Shown here: positions 45,495 through 57,300 of the stretch, in pieces | Position numbering within the stretch: the stretch's first letter is position 1 | How the letters are laid out: each line of letters opens with the position of its first letter | NCBI GenBank assembly: GCA_036850595.1 | Contig: CM072154.1 | Location: forward strand, 18,979,330-19,043,329 | Length of the DNA stretch: 64,000 bases | Direction of reading: 5' to 3' | Source: Rhyacichthys aspro | Lineage: Eukaryota > Chordata > Actinopteri > Gobiiformes > Rhyacichthyidae | The notes under the pieces: model-generated | Seen by the model: only the letters and a program-made list of their open reading frames with translations | What the model was told of the DNA's origin: nothing | Databases searched by the model: none | Translations under genes and position numbers: made by a program

Positions 45495-48400
45495 CTGTGT
45501 ACGAATATAAAACACACCTTACACTTCAAATAAGCCCCACTAACCCTTATCAAAGCCTCGTAATAAAAACAGTTTGAATGAGTATTTTTCACGTGTGACT
45601 GATATCAATTATTATCAGGAATATCATTGGCCCCACACTGCGCAAAGTTAATTTATTCATGAACCATTAATGTTGCTCGACCCACAACAGAGCTCGTTAA
45701 TTACAGCCTCGGGCTAAATGCAAAAGGAACAACAGGACGATTTAACAGCAACTTTGTAGTTCTTGTTGATTTTGATGCAGTTTCTAATAGGGCTGTGCAA
45801 TTAATCGAATTTTCAATTTAAATTTCAGCAATGATCACAAAACCTACGTAATCAAGAAAAAAACAATTATTTATTACTTGTTTTTATTTATCACTTGTTA
45901 CTTAGTGCATTACACTGTTGATCTTCTTTATTTAGCTTAATTTTTTATTTGGTTTCTTACGCTTTTTATTTACACGTTTGAATATATTATTTATTTTAAG
46001 GAGAATTCACTGTTTTGTTCAATAAATCTAACATATAGTCAATGAGTCATCGTGTAAAATAATTGTGATTTCAATAATGACCCTAATTGCTCACATATAT
46101 TTATTCAAATTGAGTAAATATAAGAAATCAAACAAAATAAACTTTATGTTAATATTAAGGATAACATAATAAAGTGTAAAAAAAAACAAACTGCAACTTA
46201 GTTATGTAATTATTCATGAAGTAGATGCTATTACCATATCAGCTGTATATGCTTTAAGCTCACAAAATAGATCAGTTGCCATTTTCTGATATTATAATTA
46301 CATTACATCGGACAACGTTTTAGATTCTTGCCATTTAAAGCCTCCAGTGTAAAGTGTGAGATGCTAATTTTGTCAGAAAGTATATATTTCGTCCGTCTGC
46401 TGCTCTCACCTGCTCCTGGTCCACGTCGTCGTCTCCTGTGATGATGATCCTCTTCTCGATTCTGGTTTCCGAGTATCCTCCTTTCACCGTCTGCGCACAT
46501 AATTAAAACACATAACCCATTTATCTGACTCTGTAAAAGCAGAGCTGATATGCCTTAATTACATATTAATGACATGCTTAGCAAATTCAATTAGCGCTCC
46601 ATTACTTTGGTGACATGAGTGGTTGCTGAGGTAACGTTTTCAGTGACAAGTATCGGCGACCCCGAAGACTCTCTGCCAAAAGTGCTCATATGAACCTAAA
46701 AAAAGGAAACATTAGTCAAATAAAAGCAGAGTTTAATGACTCAAACTATGAGGGCAATTGATAAAGCTTGTTCTGTAAAAGATAATTTGATAAAAACACT
46801 CTAGAGAAAGATGAGTGCACTTTGATGGAAGTGAAGGTTTTTGTACTCACAGGAGAAACGCTCTGTCTCGTTGAATAGGACACATCGCTGAGACTGCTAA
46901 GGCTGTGGTCCTGGAACAGAAAAGACTTATTAAATGACTTCTTCTACTCAGAACAAATTACACAGCACTTGTAATAACTGCATAATTGCCTGTAATCATC
47001 CTTGAAAATATGGATTATAGTTAACCACTTTTCAAGACTTGAAAACATGCTACAAATGTTTTTTAAAAATGTTGCATTGTCCTGTATTTTACCAACTACA
47101 GTTTGAAAGGGCTGATTTATGTTTGAACAAGATTGTTGGTCAAACCTTTGCTAACCTTTTGCTAAAAAAACATGGGAAAATCGACATATAGTAGGGCATT
47201 TTAGGCCACTTTCAGGAATTTTTTATATTTAATCTCACTTTGTGTTAAACCCATAAATGAAGAACTTTTAACACAGATATGTCCAGACTCTTCAAACATT
47301 TGTCATGCCATGGTCTTGCACAGTGCTCTTCTAATTGGTTGACAAGTGTGCAATAAAACTGTATATACCTGTACTAACTATAATGATCTTGGTCAGCCTG
47401 CATGATACAATATTTAAACACATTTACTTATTACTGTGCTCGGTAGTTAATTTACCCCATATACCCCAAGGGCTTAGGAATGAAACAATAAACAAAGTCA
47501 ACTCAACCTTGTCAAACAGAGAAATACAGATGTTTACTTTTATGTGCCAATCTCTCACACAAAAGATCCTCAGTAATAATGCATCAGAAACAGCTTTCAA
47601 AATGATCACCAGTAAAACATAAGGAGTCACTAAGCCCTGAGTGAATACCTGGTCTGTAAACTCTACGATGGTGGTGGTGACCTCGGAGCCGTTGGGCTGA
47701 GTCTCCGTGCGGACGTCGGTCTTCCTCACGGCGGGAGTGGGCATGAGGTCGCTGGCCTCTCGACTCAGAGGAGCGACGGTGGCCACGCGGCTGCTGTCTC
47801 TGTGGGACTGCTCTCTGTCCATGGACGACGACACCGGCACAGACCTCTTTGGTTTTTTGGGGACCACAGGCTGAAAAAAAAGATGAATTACATATTTAAC
47901 CGATTAGACAGAATATACAAAAATAGCAAATCAGACTTTTACTTAAAGTATTAGAAATATACACTGAAAAACTGCACCAAGTGATATATTGTTTTGTCCT
48001 TCTTTATTTGACCCAAAGCAGAGCTAGCTTTTAAAAACCAAACATTTTATGACACACAATTTCTAAAATATTTGCTTCTCAACACTTATTCACTTCTGAT
48101 CTAGATAAAACTCATTAGTTTGATTTATGTGCTATTTTCTACAAATCTCTATCACTGCTAATGATGATTATTTTTAGGCCGTTGTGGGTAGCATCTCGAA
48201 ATAGCACAGATTCAACAAATAGAACAAAAAAAAGTCAACCCCAGATTTTAAAACTATGCAACAGCGTTTGAGAAAAACAAAGGAACACAGCAAGGACTGT
48301 GATTTTTGTAATTTCAAGGTCTAGATAAGTTTAGATAAAAAACACCAGTGGAAAATATTAAACAAATTTGTTTCCAGGGCATTGTCCTTATTTAGCAGTA

Positions 48401-51400
48401 GCTGTACTTAAAGTAAAATGTGTATGACCCTGCAGCTGCCCACCTGTCCATCAGGCCGCTTAACAATCTCTGGTCCTTCAGGCCGCCTCACGGGTTCTGG
48501 TCGGACCTCTTCGGCCTGGACTGGTCTTGCCGGGGGGCTGCTGCTGGCTTTGGGTGGAGGGGCTGCCACTAACGGAGGCAGTGGTTCAGGGGGGCCGTGC
48601 TGCTGGAGCAGGTCTATGCCCAGACACAGGCCCCCGTCTGGAGAAAGGTCCCGCTCTCCCAGCTCGGACATGCCCCTGGAGAACTCCTCCATCCCGGTCT
48701 GCAGGTCTGTGAGCACGGTGAAGTCCACCTCGGCCTCCAGACTCGACGTGGAGCTCACTGTGATGCTGGAGCACTTCCTCTCGATGCCCAGGTGAGTCTC
48801 CTTCAGGTACAGGATGTCATGGTCCTGGTCGTCCTCTGACACTGACCCCAAACGTTTCTCCCATGGCTCCCTCTGTGTGACAGAAATATATTTATACACA
48901 GTGCTATAACGCATTTTATAATGAAGTCATTTTCGTTCTGAAACATAAAGCTCTCTAATTGAGAAGTGATATTTTCATAGAAACAAAAGCCTGAACTGTT
49001 AAGTCCTTTTCATTCATGCACTTTCCCCTGGACTCTCTCCTTTCTATTAACACAATTAGTTTTAGGTTTTTTTTCTGCTAGTGACATTACTCTTATGTGT
49101 GAACAATGTTAGCAGATCCACAGCAGGAGCAAGTGTCAGTGTGCTGCAGTACGTGTTGGTGGCATTTACATTGTGTGACAGGTGCTATAAGAGGTGTGGA
49201 CGGAGCATGGAAGCTTTGTACTCTCCACATGTCGTGTTGTTACTGGCACATTAAACACAATCACTGCACAATCACCTGCCTCATACCCCTTACATTGAAC
49301 AATAAATAGAAAAACATATCTAGTACAGAAAAATGACTCACTGAAGCTTCATTGAGATGCTCCTCGTGGATGGCAGGTGTAGGAGGGGTCTCCTACAAAA
49401 ACAACAAACAACAGTATGACAACTTAGCATCAAAATAACAGCACCTATAATATTATCACCATTAGCAAGCCTCTGTGTTGAAAAGGGATCAAAGGAACAA
49501 TAGTTAAAAGGCTTTTTTGTCGTTGCACTGACATGCTATCTGTTAAAACACTCATTTTGTATTTGAAAATACCATGATTATCATGTCCAAAAGCTTTTAA
49601 GCTCATTGATTGTGTTCTGTCTGAGACACAGCTTCATTGTCTAATATATGAGCTCATCTGTGAATGTCGAGGCTAAACAAAAATATGTTCCTTACCAGAC
49701 TCTACATCATGCACTAAGGGTTTCATAACCAGGTTGACATCATTTATAACATGACTGCAAGTGCAACGGTAATGCCATGCACTGAGGAATAAGATGTGTA
49801 GAGATCTCTTTCAGGAGTGAGGTATTCATATCCATCAGTGCTGCAGATATGAATGCCTGAGCCCTGCAGAGGTTTGGCAGCTCTGCAGCCTGTGATTACA
49901 TCTAATCGACTTCTTCATTTTCTGCTTTTGCTACAGAGTTGCCAAGGCAGAACATTTGGCTCAAATGCCCTCCTCAGCCATTTACAGAAATGTTATTGAA
50001 ATTATGTAAAAAAAAAAAAAAAAAAGTGAACAAGGTCTTGCGCTCCTTGCAACAGCAGCCACCCATTTTCTGTGAGGATGTTGGAAGGAGAGACCGGTGT
50101 AAGGGTGATACTAAGGTGGAATAACGGGGACGTCTGAAGCTTAAGCAATGGCATCTTTGCTTAAAGGCCCGCGGTTCTGAAATGGCCAAGCACATGTCAA
50201 GCTTTGCGAAGGGGTATAAAGGAAAGCACTAAGCTTCCTGCGCCATGGACGTGAACTGAGTCGAGCAATGATGCGATGCCAAGGGACGTGAATAGTATTC
50301 TGTCATTCACAGTCTCATGAGGTCTGGAGAATGTGAGTGTGCTTTTTATTTCTATTATAGATGATAAAAACAAGGTTGGCAGACATCGCTTGAAGCTCAT
50401 GCAATGCTTAACTTTCCGATGACTGACAGACAGGTTTAGGGGCAGATGGTTTACCGCTTGCTTCCTGCTGCTAGTGTCTTGGCTGGGCGTCCTGTGGTGA
50501 ACGTGGCTGCTGTCCACGTGGCTCGGCCAATCTCGGGACCATTGTGTCTTCAGTGGAAGACTTCGAGGGGGAGCTGTGGGGACTTTAGAGCTGGAAAGAA
50601 CAGGGTCTTTAAACTCGGTTTTATTTTGAATAAAGTCTTCATGTATTGCACTTCCTCTTGAGCATTGACTTTGTCCCAAGTCTCTGAGCTCCTTTTGATC
50701 TGACAAATCATTTTTAAATTGAGGTTGTGTAAGTGGCTGATACGATGCTGCGGCTTCACTGTGGTCTTTAATGGCTGCTGGAGTTTCCTTAGCACCACTG
50801 ACGGATTGCAAAGCAAGGCAATCATCTGCTATCCTTGCTGTCTTACAAGATTCATCTTTTGAATTTTCTCTGGGCGCATCTACAGCAGCGCCACAGATCC
50901 CTCGATCAGACCAACTCTGAGGATTTACAGATGCTTTGTTGTCTTTATTCAAAGACTTCTTAGATCTCTGCGGCTTGAGAGGAACCACTCTGGTAACTTC
51001 TGAGTGTGAGTTCCCAGCCATGTTGCAGTCTTGTGCTCTCTTCGGACCATCACAAGGCCTGGTGTCCCTCATTCTGCTTTCACTGCCTTTCGGGAACGTC
51101 TCCACGAGTGCTACTGAAGCCTCAGAGTTGGCGTGGCTTTTATGAGAGTTGTGTTCATACTGACAGAGTCTAACTTCTCTGTCATTTGAACCATATCCGT
51201 TTTCATGAATGCCATTTCCTACAAATCCTTTGTAAAGTCCATTACTTGACCAGATGGAGTTTGGAGAAATTTCCTGTTTGGGAGATGTTCCTGTTTTTAC
51301 TCTTAGTGAATCCCAAGGCATTTGACCATTGTCCAAATTTGCTTCGGTCCATGTTTCTTTACCAGAAGACGTCTTAAAAGTGTCCATTGTTCCATCATGA

Positions 51401-54303
51401 GCCTGGTCAATCAATTTGGCATCACCCATCGCCTATGTTAACAGAATTGACAATTGCATTAGCCTGACTGTTTTATAAAGGGTATTATTGTTACGCAGCT
51501 TAAATATTGTGAGATGTGATTGTGTGATGTGATCACCCAGGGAATAACAACATAACTCTGCAGCCTGGGGTTAAAAAAAAAAAAAAAAAAAAGATTTTAT
51601 AAATGTATTTCAGTATTTAGGTCAAGTGGAACATGGAAATAACAAGAGTTAATTGTAACATATTGTATAGTTTTGGATGAATGAAGCACTGAAGTTTCAT
51701 GCTAGGATGCAGATCTTACGGGTTTGCGCTCCGGCGTTCCTCCGGGAGGCGTCGCAGAGGAAATGCGCTTCTCCCTCTGGGCCATCTTGCTGTTGGGCTG
51801 CCTCAAAGCTCTCTTCAGCTCATTGATGCTTGCCTGGTGCTTTTGGAGAACGTCCTCAGGTTTGTCCAAGAACTGCTGCTTATACAATAGAAACAAAACA
51901 CAACTGCATTAGTTTCAATTCAAGCTTTAGCTCCAAAAACTCTGAACAACTCTATTACTAATTTTGATGCTATAAAAAGTTCTAAACTCTATCTCTTACA
52001 TGTTACAGGTACCACACCTGCTGAAGGTGAAAAACAGCACATGCCAAAGAGAGCAGTAGACAAGCAGTACCTCCTGTTTGGGCCGAGGTGTGACCAGGTC
52101 CTGCTCCGACAGGTGACAGAGGCGGGGCCAAGGCGGGGCCAAGGCGGGGCCAAGGCGGGGCCAAGGCGAGTGAGATGATGTAAGGGTTTGTGAGCAAAGC
52201 AGGAGGTGGAGGGTTTTGTGGTGGACAGACAGATAGACAGACGCGTGCAGAGACAAAGAGGTAAGTGCTGCAGGTGAGTCAAAAAGGCAGGCAGCCAGAC
52301 GCACAAAACACTGAGAGCACTTTATCACGGCCTGGACTTAGCACAGTTTAATGGTCTGCCAAGAAGACAAGGACAATCCATTTTAGAGGCAGCCAAAGGA
52401 TAATTGATGCAGTCAGTTATTGAGTGGACATAAGCATTTGGAGACTTGGATTATTCCTATTCTTCTTCATTCAAGTTTTTGGCACAAATGAACAGACCTT
52501 GACTGTAACAGATGCAATGATTGTGTTTCCTACTGGAGCCCTATCTGTCCCAGTAGTGCAGTAACGAACATGAGTCACTACATGAAATTGGTCCAATTAA
52601 AAAGAATATTATGATATTAGGAACCAAACTGAAGTGGAGCAACGCAAATATGTGCAAATGTAAAGATGCCTTACGTGTACATGTGTTTAGATTGTTAAAT
52701 AGTCTTTTTGTTTGTTTTAGTTTTTTGTTTTTTTCTGATATTATATGAACACAGACGTGTGCATTTAACACTATACTGACTTTTTGCACATCTACAGATG
52801 CATGCTGGTGCAGCAGGAGATTTGTTTATTCACTGAATACGAACATTGCCTAAGTTAATCCTGCCATTAACGATCAATCGCTTTAATTTCACACAGGAAC
52901 TTAAGCTTGGGAGCATGTGGTGACAATTAGCCAGACACTTTCTAGTGCTTTGTCTACTGCTGTTTAAGTGGTATTAGAGAGTAGTAAAGGTAAATGCCTG
53001 TGAAGTGAATCTCAGATGAATTCCCACTAGTCTGAGGAACCATAAAGTGTAAGTCAGAATATATTAAATATTTCATGTCCATTCATGTGAGCATGCCGTT
53101 TCCATGGATTACACACATCCAGGAAATCCCAACTTGGAAGAAACAACATTCCCTCTGGACATGAAAAATAACAGAGACGTCGTGCTCGACAGACACATAG
53201 TACAGTTCACGACCTGTAACAAGCATAACCACACAGAAAAAACAAACGCCCGTGGCCAAAATACCTCTGGCTTTGAGTCTAGGGGCGAGCCTGCCTCCCC
53301 ACTCTGCAGGACGGCACCATGTAGAGTTCACAGGAAATAGAGCAGAGGTTAGCAAAGAGAGTACAGAGAGTTAAAGCGCTGTTAGAGGGAAGAGGCAGGG
53401 GAGAGTTAGCTTTGGGGAAGGATTAAGGAAGCTATAGAGGCTTTTAAGGAGAGAATAAATAGCAATGTCAAGCCTAAAGGTCACTTATTGTGTTTTTTCT
53501 CTGTCCTTTATATACTTTGTATGTCATATAAAGGGTCTGGAACGGCTCATGGCTGCAGTTGGTGCAGTATTTTTCAATCAACTCTTGAAATAGGCAAGAG
53601 TTTGGAGTCGGGGTTGTATGATTTTCAAGATTTTGTGAGATCACAGATTACCCAAGCTCCTCACATAATTGCCCTAGTACCTGGACGTCCAATCAGAGCA
53701 CACTGAGCTTTAGGGGAGGATGTTTTTAAAGTGGACAGACGCCAAACTGGAGCGTTCTGTCAGGTGCTGGTGAGCATTTTACAAGCACTTTATGTTCCCG
53801 CTTGAGAATAGCATGGAAATAATGAGGAAAAGACCACCAAAATTATAACTACTATAGATATCATTAATTGCATACTAAATTTATTCCCAGTTTGTAGCAT
53901 AATAACAATAAAATAAACACTAGAAACTGTGCACTGGAAAAAAAAAAAACCTTTGTTCATCCAGGGTAATGTTTGGGTGATTATGTTCTGAATTATTACC
54001 TGGAAACGTTTCTGCAAATAGAGCTGTTTCATTTACTTCATTTCTAGTAAATGTCATGTGAAAATCAGACTTAACCAAATGAGAACAAAGAACAAAAACA
54101 ATGAGCACAAAGAACAAAGGGTGCAGTGCACTCTGGGAATTTTAGCCGGGGTCTGAATAATAAAATATGGTAATTACCAATTTGGCTTTTAAACGCAACA
54201 GTATATTTGAATACTTTTTTTCGAAATATAATAATAAGAATAAGAACAAAATAGGTGACCTTTAATTCAAGGGTATATGGAGCATCACTGAGGGCTGTTA
54301 GTC

Positions 54304-54349
<46 letters not shown>

Positions 54350-57300
54350 GGGAGTCTTTCTCTTGTACATTTTTCTCTTTTAATCAAACAGAGCAGTAGA
54401 GTGTCTTGTCACCTTGACTTCTATGGTCCTGGCAGGTGGAGAGACCTCAGTGTCCCGGGACAGCCTCTGGGGATAAACCTGGTCCCGTTCCTGGTCTAGT
54501 TCTTGGTCTGTGTAATCGTTGTGGTCCTGGTCTTCGTACTGGTACTGGTCATGATCCAAGTCCAGACTTCCCTCCTGGTCCAAGTCGTCTCTGGACATGA
54601 ACTGTGTGCGGTCACTGGAGCTTCTCTGGGACAGCTGGTCCATACTGTCCCCTAGAGCTGACGCTAGGGACAATCAGTCAAGACAATGGATCACACAAGG
54701 CTCATTTTATTTATTTATTTATTTATTTGCCGCTTTGAACACTTCTACAAGGGTCTTTAAGAAATTTTGAACCGTGTAATATAGTTGTGTGTTGTCAGTA
54801 CATTTATTTTATGTCTTTGAATTGTTTTGGAGCCTCAATTAGACTTAAATGTAATATTTTATTTTTAAATTATAAGTGAGCTTGTCTCCAACTTTTTTTG
54901 GTCATTGTCAACAGGTCCCTAAATCCCATTAGTTTTTGCCAGTTCTTGATATTATTTTTCGGTGCTGCCTTAAACTCACATAGAGCCCACTCACACATAT
55001 TTATATTATTATATTATTATATTTACACTGGAGTTTCTGTCAAGTCAGGTGTACTTTGAAAGAGGCCTGATATTTTAATGGTTTTCAGGCTTCAAATCCA
55101 ACAATAGGGAAGTACATGAATCAGAAGTGTATTGTCTTTGGTATAATCCTAATTCCTGCTTACTTTTATAACGTTAAAATGATCTGAAACAGTCTTTAAT
55201 GATAAAACATATTTGTCTAATGTGTCCAAGACCTTATAATAGATAAGTAAAGCGTTGTTCCTGATCTGTCCTCACCTCCGTCCATGCTCCGCGGCAGCAT
55301 GTACCTCTTGCTAATGGACCGTTCAAACTGCGGGGCTGGTCTGTCGATGAGAGCGCTGGCCTGTCTGGTCTGGGCCTGCGTCCGGCCGCTGTACCTGAAC
55401 TTAGAGCCTATCACCAGGAAGCCCTTGGGAGGCGGCTCTGGAGAGACCAATCTGTGAAACAGTCAGGTGAGTACTTCCTCAATGAGACTCCAAACCAAGA
55501 TGGATGAGCTCTTTACATTTATCACCAGACTGAAAAGCAATCGAGATGTCTCTTTATAACACTGCTGAAAGTGGGACCCATCAGGGACAAAACCAGACGT
55601 GTCCAAAGTCCGGCCAAACATGGCACAAGGTGAGATTTTATACAGCCCTCAGCTTCAATGATAAAAATGATAATTTATAGCCCCAACAGCAGCTCAGCCA
55701 CACAGCTTATAGAGGTTCAAATCCAACTAAAACCTATTCAAATCCAACTAAAACCTGTTCAAATCCAACTAAAACCTGTTCAAATCCATCTAAGACCTTT
55801 CAAATACATCTAAAACCTGTTCAAATCCAAATAAAACCTGTTCAAATCCATCTAATATTGTTCAAATACATCTAAAACCTGTTCAAATCCATCTAAGACC
55901 TTTCAAATACATCTAAAACCTGTTCAAATCCAAATAAAACCTGTTCAAATACATCTAATATTGTTCAAATACATCTAAAACATGTTCAAATCCAAATAAA
56001 ACCTGTTCAAATCCATCTTATATTGTTCAAATCCATCTAAAACCTGTTCAAATACATCTTAGACCTTTCAAATACATCTAAGACCTGTTCAAATCCAAAT
56101 AAAACCTGTTCAAATACATTAAATATTGTTCAAATACATCTAAAACATGTTCAAATTCAACTAAAACCTGTTCAAATCCATCTAAGACCTTTCAAATCCA
56201 TCTAAAACCTGTTCAAATCCAAATAAAACCTGTTCAAATCCATCTAAGACCTTTCAAATACATCTAAAACATGTTCAAATACATCTAAGACCTTTCAAAT
56301 ACATCTAAAACCTGTTCAAATCCATATAAGACCTGTTCAAATCCAACTAAAACCAAATAAAGCCTGTTCAAATCCATCTAATATTGTTCAAATACATCTA
56401 ATACCTGTTCAAATCCAACTAAAACCTGTTCAGATACAATTAAAATCAATTCAAAGCCATCTAAAACCTGTTTAAGTCCATTAAAAACCTGTACTTGTGG
56501 AGTAACAATAAAATCAGAAGAGACTGTTGGCCCTTGTAAATTTTCCTCTCATCAAATGTGGCCCTTGTTGTAAAAAGTTTGAAAATACAGCACATGTCAG
56601 ACCTGATGAGGATGTACAATCTATGTAATCTACTTATATTAAATTTGGCAAGCCAGAAAGCAGCTCAATAGTGGCTACATTTATATTCCACTGCAAGCCA
56701 AGAAAATTGATCAAAATTACTGGTTACTGTAACATATTTTTCTCTGTAGACTAGAATCAGCATGATTATTCACAGAGGTTTTGAATAGCAATAAACATAT
56801 GCTTTATATTTCAATCAACTCAGTTTCTAATGCCTTTGTCGGACGGCTGCGAGCTGTAAACAAAACGAGAGGTTGGCATTTTTGTAATTAGTGTCACACT
56901 GTGCGTTGTTTAGCGGCGAGTTCATGTGGGTGTTTTACCTGAAGAAGGTGTGGTGCTCGATGCAGACTTTCCACAATCGCTTCGAGGCCCGGTGGTTGGG
57001 CAGCTTGAAGCCTATGGTGCTCTCAAACTGTTCGTACTGGAGTCGTGAGGGACAGAAGTGAAGGGAGTGAAGGGAACCATTGTGAGGAGAGATTATGAAG
57101 CAAGTCGGAAAGGTGAGAGTTTCTAAGTGTTGTGTAAGTTTCCTTTTCACATGGACTTACTACTTTTTGTGGTGGAGATTATGACTGTCCTTAGCCCATT
57201 CACAGGATACAAAAAGTCAGTGGGGACATTATTAAGTAAAATAGCTTTAAAACACAAAGACAGCCCTTGAAGCAAATTTAAAATGACAGCTGACTTAAGA

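Larger units (their letters stand above)
51873..54412. other. epb41l1 introns around the microexon
   Basis: About 2.5 kb that contains only the microexon at 52071-52100, the 11-bp repeat at 52121-52164 and the AAT microsatellite at its edge. No additional exon was recognised. Confidence 0.75.

Noticed and set aside
48418..48839. Overlapping plus-strand ORFs up to 125 codons
   Set aside because: They are antisense shadows of the GC-rich epb41l1 exon at 48444-48872, whose minus-strand frame has clear 4.1N homology.
50197..50454. Continuation of the giant exon's open frame as coding sequence
   Set aside because: Composition shifts to intron-like with hydrophobic runs after the gtaaac donor, and ending at 50455 gives a clean phase-0 join. 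Kept only as a possible longer isoform.
55714..56492. CRISPR-like regular repeat array
   Set aside because: Units are 20-21 bp and directly abutting, with no spacers, in a vertebrate intron; it is a minisatellite.
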